A DNA stretch of 64,000 nt from Galerina marginata (Eukaryota > Basidiomycota > Agaricomycetes > Agaricales > Galerinaceae): contig JAECYW010000007.1 of the NCBI GenBank assembly GCA_023014335.1, forward strand, positions 1,550,001 to 1,614,000. Direction: 5' to 3'. The stretch's first letter is position 1, and each line of letters begins with the position of its first letter. A program made the position numbers and the translations under genes. Positions 1 through 11,102 of the stretch are shown here, one piece after another. The notes under the pieces were generated by a model, which was given only the letters and a program-made list of their open reading frames with translations, was not told where the DNA came from and searched no databases.

Positions 1-1073
1 GAAGCAATTGAAGGGGAAATCGCGATGGACACATACAAGGAAGCGGAGGGCGGGGACTAATCCGCGGATCATGGGAAGTAAGGTTATGGACGTTCCAGAT
101 CTGAAGATTGTTGAAAAAGCTGCGTTTAACTCGTTCTTTTTCGAGCCATCCAATGCATCGAATTTGTAGTTGAATCCTGGATTCAGAGTCAGAATACAAT
201 AAATAAACAAATGATGGAGCGAGATTTACCAGCCAATCCGATGACATCCAAAGTCATTTTGCTAAGCCAGGAAAGGACGTCCAATCTTCCGCTTCTACCC
301 TCGTTAGTGCATTGTGCCGCCCAGATGTCCCGAAGCTGTTGTCCGTTAAGGTTAACAGCTCGTCAGTGGCAAAAAAAATGGTTAAATTCACTTGGATAGA
401 TTTCTCGATAAATATTTCAGTCAACTCCCTTATCTGCGCGGCGCCAAAAGCAGGATTCTGGACTGGTTTTCAGAAAAGCTCTGCAAGGAAGCGAATAAAT
501 TCCTTACCATAACTTTCCTCTGTTGACAAATCGACAAAGAGTCAACGGTGGTTTGGTGAATAAGTTAGCGAACGCACCTGCTGCTTATGCTTGTCTTCCT
601 CCACGATTAAAACACCGTTTCCTACAATTTTGCTGAGATTGTAACGTGCTACCTCGGGCTTCTGGTAATTGTAGTTGTTCATAAGAACATGGTTAATTGC
701 CTTTACGTCCGTTGTGTAGAGTCGGTTCATCTACATATTTGTCGCGTCAGAGTGGGCATGACCACAGCAAACCGTGATACTCACCCCAAAGAATCCTTTG
801 TATCGGATTGTCGACCCATATTCCTCCACCCATTGCTCGTGCAGAACCGAGTTTTCCTATAGAACGAAGTAAGCACAGGAAGGGCGGTACAAAAATCCAA
901 CCTACAGCCTCCCATATTTGTTTCATGTTGCCGTAGATCAAACTGGAGTTCGGAGGGCCAGGAAGAACGTTCAACGGTGATGTCCATTGCCTATAGAAAA
1001 TCCTAGAGAGCTTGTAGACCACATACAGCCCGAGCGTTGCCAGGAGCGAGCCCAATATCTGTTGATAGCCCAT
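1..1073 (-). CDS. Cytochrome P450, N-terminal part (runs off the left edge)
   Basis: Membrane-anchored haem monooxygenase; substrate unknown. Exons (low to high): 37-176, 230-335, 392-457, 508-519, 578-730, 785-856, 906-1073. They join in phase to 239 codons, and a donor at 36 shows the gene continues beyond the window. Seen: a hydrophobic N-terminal anchor (about residues 5-20), a proline-rich hinge with LPGPPN, then [19 protein letters not shown] and NPAFG, which match the B-C region of basidiomycete P450s. The I-helix, ExxR and haem-cysteine motifs lie outside, so activity cannot be judged. Exon 508-519 is only 12 nt (Arg-Lys-Val-Met). An in-frame ATG at 1142 would add 23 residues; 1073 was chosen because the anchor then starts at once, as usual for the family. 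Family assignment is secure, subfamily is not. Confidence 0.88.
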
Positions 1074-3121
1074 GGGAAAGATGGTTTCGATGACAAATTG
1101 CCCAGGTCTGAAGAAATGAGACTTCAAGTACGAGCGCCCCACTGGTGGCTACCGTCGATTGTGAGTGCGTGGCTCTGACGTGTTTCCGCAGTTGAATGTT
1201 TTGGACTACGGGGGTTGATATACGCGCGTCGCGGAGGGGGAGCCGAGATGTGTGCTCATCAGTATGACAATTGATAGGAAGTTTTATATCATTGAGGTGA
1301 GAGAGTTAATTTTAAACCGACGCTTGTAACAAGGCTTGTTATATGGAGGTGCTTATGTAACGTCATGAAGCCAAGGAGGACGTCCCTGACAATGGCATGT
1401 CTCGAGAAGTCGTTGCAAAATTTGGAATACTGGCATTCATTCTCGTCAACCTCGTCAACTACGAGCATAGTAGGTAATATCAGTTATGTCTCTTGAATTT
1501 TTATTTTGAAATCACGGTAGGCTTACCGTTATTACACTTCAATCTTATCGCGACTACTACATAGTAGCACAGGCGCAAGCGACGAGGACCAGCATAGATG
1601 GCCAAAAGGAATGTTGGATCCAGCCAAGCCAAACGTGATAACCATTCTAATTCGGCTTAATATAAAGACATGAAAGATTTGGGAGCCGACCTTCTCTACC
1701 ATTGGAAAAGTTTTTCGGCGGACAATATCCAGGGAAGAAATTGCTAGGTTCACCCAAACATGCCTAGCCTTCGACACTGCCGATAGACCCACAGCTCGTG
1801 AACAGATGAAGAAGAAAGAACCGGAGCTTGGATTTTCCTGTTCTTGCGGGTATTGTTGAGGGATACGGTAGAGCCACGCCGTCGGAATTATCGTTTCTGG
1901 AGAAGCTTCCTTCATCCTAAGACCACCTCGAGGATACGTCACCCGTTTTCTTCTCCATCTCACTCCGTACAGCACGAAGCAGCGCCTGCATATTCAACGG
2001 AGAGTAATATGCACCTTGGACCGCTTGCGACGCTGCATAGTTTAGACTTTGTGTCGACGTCCGACTTAGAGGCGGGGAATGAAAGCACGGAATTGTACTC
2101 TCGACCATCCTCCGACATTTCGTAGAGTTATTATACAAGTTCAGCCCGATCATAGCCGTCGGGACTATTCAAGTCAAGTAGTGACTAGCAATACCCTGCA
2201 TAGACATATTGGGCGCACATTGAACCGCAAAAGCGAGGCAGCAAATGCAAAGAGTGTCATGAGAGGCAATGTTATAGCCCGTCGCATTGCCACCTGAGGC
2301 AGACGTCGCTTTTGTCGCCTACAGTTAGAGCCTTGGGTCGCCACATTGAGATGCCCTCCAATCAGAGACTTGCGTCCAAGGCGATGTTGTAACTGCTTTT
2401 GCGTCCCGATAACATGCTTATTGAGAGCCTTTGGACAAAAGCATTTCCATAGGTTGTTGCACTGCCCAATTTGACGAAAAATGAAATGATTGAAAACGAG
2501 ATGGCCGTGCACTTTGAAAAGGTTAACGGCGATGATCTTCACTGCTTTGTGATTTACGGAGAATTCGGTCCGAAAGAACAGATCACATGACGCCGCAGAA
2601 CGTCGCGATCGGACAAGTTAAACTTACATGTATACCCTCACGATTCCAAAGGCCCTCGTTTCTTAGATCGGACTGCTACATTTACGACTGTAAGTGCGGG
2701 TGAAAGAGGCGGCCTCGTTTTGACCAGTGTTGCTGATTCGATCATCCACAGGCTGGCTCGTGGTACAGATTCTCCTTCAAGAACCTCATCTCGAGTCATT
2801 TTGCAATGCGCAGGTCCCGTTGAGCAGTTGACCGTAAGTCGCTCGGTATATCACCTGGGAGATGCTGATTATGTCTGGGAGATCAGTCTTCTAGTCATTT
2901 GTGATCTTGCTTGGACGATAATCAAGCCTCTACCGTGTGATCAAGGACCTATTAGATTTGTGAGTCAGTTCTAAGTGTCTTTTGGACAGGCATATTGATC
3001 AGAAACCTCACATTATTCTCCCCTTTATTGTCCGCATTTTCAATCATTCCTCGATGGCTTCTCGCGCTTGTGACTCCATGCAGCCTGAATACCAGCCGCC
3101 CCGGTAAAATAATCAGCCACG
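1074..3121. other. Intergenic, about 2 kb, no convincing gene
   Basis: Reading frames on the minus strand (1532-1975, 1917-2153, 2174-2542) could be joined only with forced splices and show no domain I recognise. A decayed gene is possible. The stretch next to 3121 presumably holds the promoter of the DUF6699 gene. Confidence 0.4.
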
Positions 3122-4685
3122 ATGTCGAATCGCGCAAAGACTCCAAACACGCCCTTCATTCCCCCCCTCGGGAGCCCGGACAGCTCTCCTTCACCTGTCA
3201 TACCAGGTCACATCTCTCCCAACCTAGCCCCAAATTTCAGTCCCTTACCGCACGGACACGGAGCATACCAATACCCAAACTCTCCCTACGCAACTACACC
3301 CTTCATACCCACAACACCACTGATATCCCCCGGAGTAATACCCTCAGGTTTACCACCCCCACAATCCCAGTCACGATTATCGCGGCAGGGCGTCTCACAG
3401 GACTACACTGGATACCCACAGGGAAACCCGTACCCCTCCCCAGGCATGCACTCCACACAATCACCAATGACCGGAACCCCGTTCCACGGACACGGAGGAT
3501 ATGGTCTACCACCCACCTCTCCATGGACCCAGCCCAATTCAGCCCCAGCTCAGTACCCGAGTTTTGGTGGTACACCCTGGCAACAACCACCTCCTAATTT
3601 ACACCAGTCGCCTTGGGCGCCACAGGGAGGACTTCCCCCTCAAGGATACACACCTGCATTTGCACCAGGTATAAATCTACCCCCACCGGGACCTCCTCCT
3701 CCCGGATGGGGGCAGCAACAACAGCAGGGATACTTTCCTCCCCAACCCCGCCAGCCGATGGCAGATCCTAACCCATGGGGAGGAGGGCAGCAGCACTACT
3801 TCCCTCCAAACCACGGGCAAATGCGACAAGTTGTTCCAGAAGCCCCGCTGCATCCGCCCGATAGAGTCGACCCTTTTGCTCAAGGACCCCACTGTACGTC
3901 GCCTCACACGACTTGCTGATCAACAGCAGCTAAACGTATTATATTTAGACGGACCCGTCCTCGACCCCTTCCTAATCCGCGTCGTGAAAGCCCAAGTGAG
4001 ACTAAACACACTGCTCCAACCCCTTCCGGAAGACGGATCAGATGAGGTGCATCTAAAGTGGAATATGCTCTTCCCCACATCAACAGTGCAGCGTTCAACT
4101 GACCCCTCCCATGTTTCCTGGTCGAACGGCCGAGACGCCCCAGCGACCTTCCCCCGGGTATCCTCGCTGTGCCTCATATCAAACTCGTTTCCATGGATGA
4201 TAGAGGTGCACGCGCAGGAGAAAGAGCGCGGCGTGACCTGCGGCGAAGTGATAGAGTCCATCGGGCGCAACATGAACAAGCTTTCCAACAACAGCGACTT
4301 CGCCAGCCTCCCGCGGGAGGAGCAGCGCACGCTGAAAGACGCGTACAAGCACAACCGCTCGCGCAGCCCCGGCGTGCCAGGCGGCCAGCTCGGCGAGGGT
4401 CTCAAGCGGCTCGACTTTCTGCGCCGCAACACGATGTTCGCGGGCATCGAGGCGAACGAGCGCACGGTGAAGAGGATATGCGGCGAGACGCTCCCGTGCA
4501 CGTTTGTCCTCAAGTGCTCCGGGACGTTTCCGATGACGCAGAAGGAGATCAAGGATCAGGAGGCGCGCCGGAGGGCGGCTAGCTCGCAAGGCCATCGGTC
4601 CCGCGCGAATTCGACGACTGCGAGGGTTACGGTGCATCCCCCGAGCTCGGACGACGATGATGGTGATCTCGATCATGACCGATGA
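3122..4685 (+). CDS. DUF6699-type protein with long proline-rich N terminus
   Basis: Protein of unknown function, 502 aa. Exons 3122-3893 and 3949-4685; the 55-nt intron (phase 1) restores the reading H-Y-G-P-V-L. Residues 1 to about 255 are low complexity, rich in Pro, Gly, Gln and Ser. The C-terminal half carries the DUF6699 pattern: LNTLLQPLP, LKWNMLFPT, then an S-x-FPWMIEV strand, GVTCGEVIESI, a long helix with HNRSR and VPGGQLGEGLKRLDFL, and a final C-x3-LPCTFVLKC strand. The tail is basic, then acidic (Asp-rich). The family is expanded in mushroom fungi and has no known biochemical role. A paralogue lies tail-to-tail at 5318-6232 and shares the Y-G-P intron position. Family call is from memory of its conserved motifs. 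Confidence 0.88.
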
Positions 4686-4689
4686 TGAT

Positions 4690-4865
4690 TCCGATTTTTC
4701 TTTTTTTTTTCTTTCTCTCCTTCTTTCTCTTTTGTTCCCATTTTTTTCTCTTTCTCTTTCTTTTCTCTTGCTTTTCCTCTTTTTCTCTTTCGCTGTCTCT
4801 TCTCACGTCGTTTTTTCTTTCGTCATTCGGATTACTTGCTTTGCAGTTTCCCTGCTTTCATGATC
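4690..4865 (+). repeat. Polypyrimidine (C/T) tract in the 3' flank
   Basis: Directly after the stop codon at 4685 the plus strand is almost pure C and T for about 115 bases, and stays pyrimidine-rich to about 4865. It probably lies in the 3' UTR or terminator of the upstream gene. Open frames here are low-complexity artefacts. Confidence 0.6.
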
Positions 4866-5317
4866 ATTCCTCTATCACCACTCCACAGGACCCTAGTCAA
4901 CGCAGTACTGATTTCCCCTCTCACACAAGCTTACTCTCAAACTGGTATTCATCGTAACCTCATCTCACACAAGTAACTCGGTATTGTATCACTATTTACC
5001 TGTCAGGTATCCTTTTCTTTCTTATCCTATCCTACTTTCCGGATCTGTGTATTAGGCAATATAAAACAAATATGTAAGACTGGTAGAATTATCATTCCTA
5101 CATCGACATCATGAACGACACATGTACACAGGCAGTATCTCCAACATTCCTAACTATGTATATCCTAGGCATTTCAGCAAATAAAAGCATTTGATTCCAC
5201 ATACAAAGAGATTGACACGACATATACAAAATGGTGACTGTAACGTACATAAGGAACTTGATATAAACGGGTATGTTCGTCCAAGAAACGTCAACGGAGA
5301 AAGCTGGAAGATCCTGA

Positions 5318-6232
5318 TCATGATGTCAACTCCATCACAAAGATGTTGGGCGCCCTAAACCCAAGCCGTGACCTGGTGTAGTTGTCGTCTTTCGTCAGGC
5401 CCTCAAAATAGACCCGTTCTCGTAGCCAATCTACAAAGAGACGGAGAGCAGAAAGCAGGCAGTCAGCCTTCAGTGCGGAATGAATGCAAAATGCATGTTC
5501 CGTTCGACTTGCCTACGCGTCGTATCCTGTCAGGGCCAGCTTGGGGGGTGTAGTACCCCCATGCCTGCGCGGTCTGCGGCTGCGTGTTCGCATAGTTCGC
5601 CGCTGCAGTTCGCTTCACATGTTCCTGCATTCGCCCGTTGAGGTAGGCAAACTCGGCGTCCGTTACGTCGTGTTCTGTGTAGCTGGGGATGGGATGCAGT
5701 GCATAAGCATATGCGTTGGCTGATGTACCCCGGGTTTGGGTTGCGGGGGAGGGGAAGATCAAACGCACTCTTTGAAGATCGACGAGCACACGTCGCCGAT
5801 CGTCACCCCGGTATCCCGCTTGATGATCGTGCACCATGGGGACAGGCGGGATATGACGATGAGTTGGGAGACGCGGGGGAGGGTCGCGGGTTCGTCTTTT
5901 CCGTAGACGTTGTCCCCTCCATTCGGGGCACGGGCACTAGACGTCGTGTAACCTGCGCAAAAAAAACACAAGTTCAATATATCCAGTAGGACAACACAAG
6001 GGCAGGACGCACCTGTCACGAGATGGAATTGAAGCTGATAATTCTCCAGCTTTCCCTCCAGGATGGGATTCAGCTCGAGCTCCGTGTTCAAGAGGTAAAG
6101 GTCCGTTTGTGAAAGGATCGGGCCGTCTATTCATGTCGCGTCCAGCTCAATCAGTACCCAGGTCTAATCCAAATCCAAAGGGCACTCACAAGACGTCCCC
6201 GCCGCCCATTTGTTGACCGCTCTGTCCCCCAT
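5318..6232 (-). CDS. DUF6699-type protein, short paralogue
   Basis: Unknown function, 207 aa, essentially the DUF6699 domain alone. Exons (low to high): 5318-5430, 5513-5682, 5769-5952, 6013-6126, 6190-6232, in phase throughout. Seen: TSYGPIL (same phase-1 intron after the Tyr as in the 3122-4685 paralogue), LELNPIL, LQFHLVTG, ATLPRVSQLIVIS, GVTIGDVCSSIF, a Tyr/Ala-rich helix, RRVDWLRERVYFEGL and a closing strand APNIFVMEL. The intron 5431-5512 uses a GC donor (G|GCAAG) with a normal AG acceptor; the alternative GT donor three bases upstream (CGC|GTAGGC) would change frame and destroy the conserved C terminus. The region around 4686-5317 between the two paralogues holds only 3' flanks. Confidence 0.85.
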
Positions 6233-6982
6233 AGCGCTTTACGAAACCCGCAATGAAACTAGAAAGAGAAATGGGCGAACTGTGATCGCAAAGCCGAGAT
6301 ATTCAAGCCAAGAGTGCAATCAGCCGTGTCGGTGGTGGTGTAAATCCAAGGCGCTTCCGATCTTAAATCGAGTGGGTCAGCTTGAGTCACGTCAGTCAGA
6401 ATGAGATGGAATGCCTCGAGGCTTTTCGATTTCGGCGAATGCAAGATGATCGGTGAGAGAAACTGGAAAAGGAAATCCATCATTTGCCCGATCAGATGTC
6501 CGGGAAGGTAACTCCATTTTGCAATTGCACAGCTGAGAAACATTCAACATGTTGTTTGCGTTTTTACCTTTTACTGTGCATGTCTTGTCAGGCCACAGTT
6601 TTACTGTGTGAGCTTCTAATCAGTGAAGTTTTTGCATTGCTGTGCAAATTATCAGGCACCGAACAGCCGAGCCTTGAGGCTTAATATTTTGTCCAGTGCG
6701 ATGAGGTCATACATGCTCTGTGGCGGTGGAAGGACAGATTCGTGGTTTGCATGAAAAAGCTATATTATCGATATACTAGGATTTTACATGCCTGTCGAAT
6801 AGACAGGACAATCTTGAAATGGAGAGCGCATGGTGTCGTGAGAGATCGGAGTGAATGGATTACAGTGCATTGGAGTCCATATAGAAACAACATCGTAGAA
6901 TTGTACAAGAAGCTGTGGCGAAGAATTATCAGTCAAGAACGAGGCAGGTCGGCGAATATACAAGGCGCTTACTTGAAATAGC
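6233..6982. other. Intergenic, no gene seen
   Basis: Holds the upstream region of the minus-strand DUF6699 gene and the 3' flank of the minus-strand MFS gene. A 94-codon minus frame (6259-6543) shows no domain and no splice partner. Confidence 0.4.
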
Positions 6983-8863
6983 TCATGACAAGTGGCGAGG
7001 CAGCTGAGAGGCCAACCATATGCCTCCCATTGTAAGAGAAACGAGGACTACATACGCGGCATAACCCCAAAATATATGATGCACTATGGATAGAGATAGC
7101 AGGCTGCTCGCGATGACTGGAGTCACCATACGTCCAACCGAAACGAGGGTCTGCGCAAGGCCGTTCGTCGCACCCAGTGATCGCTTGTTCGGCGCTGCAG
7201 CCGTAATGAACATGTAGACACATCCTATCCAAAAGAAGCTTGAAGCTAAGCCACAATAAAAAGTGATACGGACAAGCAGCACGCACCATACCCCAGCTCC
7301 ATTACGAGCGAGCACGATAACTGGCAGGCCAGCATAATCCACACGACGTAAGAGAAGCCCTCTTCCGACACGAGAAGGTTCATCAGAGGGGAGAACGTGA
7401 ACATGGGGACAAAGGCGGCGATTGCGGTGACAAAGACGGTCTTTACGCCGAACCTGCGGACGAGCCGCCCCAGCATCACCGTCTGAAAGACGCTGTTGGT
7501 GATCCCATAGGTTCCTAGAATAAGTCCGACTTGACGGGGCGGGAGGCCGAGGCCTCCAATGGCTACTGGCATCGCGAGGAAGAGAGGCTGAATTGCGTTA
7601 GAGGCGGCATGTAGTGATGCGAGGCAGATATAATTCAAGATGGGTATGAGGATGTTTGAGTGAAGAAGTGATGCTAGAGGAACAGGCTCGTCCGCGATGT
7701 CGGAGGACTGGGTATTTGTAGAAGAGTTGGATGAAAGAAGAGGCACCCTGTCAGCATCTCTAACTAGGCGACTGCGCCTATAAAAATAGCCAGTCTCGAT
7801 TGTCTGGCGGAAAGGCTTATAAGCATGCGAGGCTCTTCGTAAAATTTCGAGCAGCAAAGACCAACCTCTCTAAGAAACAAGAATATTACCCAGCATGCGG
7901 ACATGGATAAACATGCCATGACCAAACACGGCAGGAAATAAGGATATCTAACCCAAAATGTATTCGGGAACGTCTCCGGGAAATGATCATGAGGTCGGGC
8001 GAGCCAACCACCTGTAAATGCGCTGGAGGTTCATAATTCAATGAAAATCGGACGAGAGCCGAACAGTCAGACGCGGGACATACCCGAAAGAGCTGCCCAC
8101 TGCCCATGGAACATGGAGCAGAGCAAAGGCGTCTGCGCTGTTGGTGTGGTCTGTTATTTCGCCAACCATGCTCTTTATGACTCCTGCACATTTGTTAATT
8201 TTCAGTATATATGTGAGGACGTGAGTCTCACCTGCATTGCTATTGAAGGCAGTAAAAATGCATCGACTACGTAAAATGCCTTCAGCAGGGAACAGAGACA
8301 TTACACTGATTCTTTACCTAATGACGAGCCCCCAAAATGTTTTTGACAGACCGAATGAAGTCGTGGCGATGGAAAGCGCGAGCGTCCCAAGGAGAAGAAT
8401 CGGTTTCCTCCCAATGTGGTCGGATAGTCGACTCCAATACATGACGCTGACGAGAGACAACAGTTGTCTTATAGATTCCTAATATTTTGAAGAGTTCAGA
8501 CAACGTCTAACATCAAAGTAAACGGACACTGACCATGAGTCCAGCATAATAGCCGACCATCGCGCCGTCGCCTCCAGTAACAGAGGCCAGGAGCTAAGAC
8601 AGAAAGATTAGTTACCGTGAAAATACAGCTGCGTCGGGGGTAGAAGCACCGACCTCGTTGAGGAATGGGAATATGACAAACGTCGAAGCGGATTCACAGA
8701 ACCGCAGAAGCAAGAGAATGGCTATCTGACCAACAGGCAGCGGTGTCCGTTGGGTTTTGGGGTCAACGTCTCTTTCCTCTGACGATTCGCGAAGGTCCGC
8801 CATGGTTTGCGTGGCAGCCCTGGATGAGGAGGCTGCGGTATATAAGGTCGCGTTCGGATCCAT
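6983..8863 (-). CDS. MFS transporter
   Basis: Major facilitator superfamily transporter, 497 aa, predicted 12 membrane helices; substrate unknown. Exons (low to high): 6983-7224, 7287-7815, 7866-8022, 8084-8183, 8232-8266, 8318-8478, 8534-8593, 8654-8863; phases agree. Seen: a short hydrophilic N terminus, helix 1 with LLLRFCESASTFVIFPFLNE, the loop 2-3 signature RLSDHIGRKP, SRCIFTAFNSNAGVIKSMVGE with TDHTN in helices 4-5, then GWLARPHDHFP. A long cytosolic loop follows (about residues 260-300) with SSNSS stretches. The C half has GLPPRQVGLILG, GRLVRRFG and TAAAPNKRSLGATNGLAQT. This pattern fits the fungal group related to zinc-induced facilitator-like transporters (known family resemblance). 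Exon 8232-8266 is only 35 nt. Start at 8863; an internal Met at 8803 is the alternative. Confidence 0.9.
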
Positions 8864-9246
8864 GTCCGTTATTGTCGTTCGATAAAACCGGGATTCTGAG
8901 GTGTCGAGACGGCGATATCATGTGTAACCTGAGGTCGTGTGCAACTCGAGGAATAGAAATCTCTTCCCTTTAGTTAAGGCCTCCTGTTCCTCTTGAAGAC
9001 GGGCATAGCGCCTCAGTCGAATGGCAGAAGAGGCTCAGAACCGCTGGTGACAGTCGCACTGGCGTCTTTGATGGTGCCGAGTCCCGACGATCATTCGGCT
9101 GTCAATCAAAAGTATCTGATAAGATAAACTCGGCTGATGTGAGATCACAGCCCAATCGCATAATGTCTACCAGAATCTCCCGCTGACCGTTCTTGACTCG
9201 GAACCACCAACTATTGCAAAGGATCCACCCGATCTAACCAGACTAT
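8864..9246. promoter_or_regulatory. Shared promoter region of divergent MFS and CCDC124 genes
   Basis: 383 bases separate the two divergent start codons. No TATA box or other element could be called with confidence. Confidence 0.35.
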
Positions 9247-10344
9247 ATGGCCCCCAAGGGAGGCAACGCGAAGAAGGAGAGCGGGCGAGCCAAGAAGGCG
9301 GAGAACGAAGCCAAGAAGCAAGAACAGACCGCTATTGAGAAGGTTTGTCAGTCGCTCTTGTCCTCCTTCGAGCCCATCTCATATCTTACCATCACATACC
9401 CTATCAGGAGAAAAAAGAGGCAGATAAATGGACTGACAAGGACGTCAAAGGAGGAAAGGCAAAACAAGAGGACAAGGAAGAGAAGAGGAAAGCCGATCTC
9501 GCACGCAAGGCGGAGAACGCGCGACTCCTCGCAGAGGAGGAGGCCGCTGTGTCTGCTACCAAGCCCAAGGCGCCTGCATCCAAGAAGAAGGCTGCTGGGA
9601 AGGACGTCAAGCCTGCTGGTCCTGGGGCGATCGCCGCTGGTGGAGGATTGAACGAAGGACCTTCCAATCCGAAAGCTAATGAACCTGCACCGGAAGTGGA
9701 GAGCTATTCTGCTACGGGAATTGATAACGCTCTTGATCTGTTAGAGGTTGTGACGGCCAAGATGGACAAGGCAAGTGTAGGGCAGCAAGCAGCGAGCATC
9801 GAAAAGCATCCAGAGGTACGATTGGATTTGTTTTTCCGTCTTGTCCATAACTAACCGTGCGTCGTTATTTCAGCGTCGATTCAAGGTATGAAAACAAATT
9901 GTCGGGGTCGTTTCTTTCCTTTCTAACAATTCTTGTAGGCAGCACTTGAAGCCTACTCGGAGCGAGAACTTCCGAAGGTCAAGGAAGAGGTAACCAGTCA
10001 ACTTACTTACTAGTAGCCTTTGATCGCTAACCGCCTTCGACTCCAGCATCCTGGCCTGCGATTGCAGCAGTACAAGGTCAATCAAAGGATCGCAATTCTC
10101 AGATGGAGGCTTGCTCATTTCAGTTTGCTTTGCAGGATCTACTCTATAAGCAATTCCAAAAGTCCCCTGATAATCCGTAAGCTTCGCCCACATCCATACG
10201 TCAGTCCCCTTCTTCATTAATTATAACTCTTTTTTTACTAGATACAACCAAACCACGATTTCTTACGATGCGTCGAAGGACGAGAAAATCGAAGCTTTGA
10301 AAGCCAGGAAAGCCGAGGTTGAGGAACGCCTTCGGGAGAAGTGA
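9247..10344 (+). CDS. CCDC124 / Oxs1 family ribosome-associated protein
   Basis: Small, charged, helical protein of 246 aa. Exons: 9247-9342, 9408-9815, 9874-9885, 9939-9989, 10047-10076, 10136-10176, 10242-10344. Seen: N-terminal MAPKGGNAKKESGRAKKAEN, a long Lys/Glu/Ala coiled coil (about residues 10-85), a Pro/Ala linker, then the C-terminal core with ATGIDNALDLLE, RRFKAALEAY, HPGLRLQQYKDLLYKQFQKS, PDNPYNQ and a charged final helix. This is the CCDC124 arrangement. In other eukaryotes family members bind inactive ribosomes (human CCDC124, yeast Lso2), and fission yeast Oxs1 assists a stress transcription factor; which applies here is not known. Exon 9874-9885 is 12 nt (Arg-Arg-Phe-Lys). Confidence 0.9.
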
Positions 10345-10757
10345 AAACAGGATAACATCAGCACACATTTTGCAGTGTCTTTACACTCATCATCTATTTC
10401 AACAGTTCATGCATATCTCTGGACCATCTAGTCACACTTGTACTCATTTTTTCATCGAATATATCTTTTGATTAATCGGAAATGCATATGTCAAGCAAGA
10501 ACAACCGATAGCGAGGACAGTATTTTACAGAACAGCACGAAGGCGAGGTACACGGCCATTAGGACCAAAAATATAACATGCATAAGGTAACTTGGATATA
10601 TCGTGCCGGCAAGAATCGAAAAGAGGACATAGTGTCAGAAAGCACTCTGCTGTTGTAGGGTTTGCTGTGGTGTTTACAGGAATAGTTAGGTTCTGGGTGA
10701 AGAAAGAATAAGCGTCAGTGTTATATTCGAATACAAGAGAGGACGCCATCGATAAAA

Positions 10758-11033
10758 ATCAGAAATAAAAGGCAATATTCGTTTGTCTCCACAAGGATCA
10801 GAACAGGTCTGAATAGGATTCATCCGGAAAGAGGGTGAGGAGGGGTAGAAGGAATTAAGACTCACGGGTATGCAATAATATACAATAGAGTAAGTCAAGA
10901 TGCAAGTACCTGAATAAGGCAAGGTTAGCACAAGGTCTGAAACCCACAACGAGAACGAGAAAGGGAGAAGGATCAGAAATAAAAGGCAATATCGGTTTTT
11001 CCTCAAAGCAAAACTCGGAACAGGTCTGATAGG
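10758..11033. repeat. Degenerate direct repeat downstream of calcipressin
   Basis: Two copies of a roughly 60-bp segment, 10758-10817 and 10972-11033, about 215 bp apart in the same orientation. Both begin with ATCAGAAATAAAAGGCAATA and end with a CAGGTCTGA..AGG block; overall similarity looks near 80 percent by eye. On the minus strand each copy is preceded by a GTGAGT some 60-100 bases upstream, as if a 3' UTR segment with an intron-like donor had duplicated. Nothing else in 10345-11102 looks coding. Confidence 0.6.
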
Positions 11034-11102
11034 TTATCATCACATAGAAAAAAAACCAGAAACACAACGAAAATATTGAACGGAACTCACAAGGATAGAT
11101 GA

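Noticed and set aside
1532..2542. Three minus-strand frames that might form a gene
   Set aside because: No consistent splicing, no domain, and internal stops between them.
2995..3597. 200-codon plus-strand frame
   Set aside because: Shadow of the proline-rich DUF6699 coding sequence in another frame.
3894..3926. A 33-nt intron in the long DUF6699 gene ending at the first AG
   Set aside because: It gives the wrong phase; the acceptor at 3948 restores the family pattern.
4657..4957. Plus-strand frames rich in Phe, Leu and Ser
   Set aside because: Translation of a C/T-rich non-coding tract.
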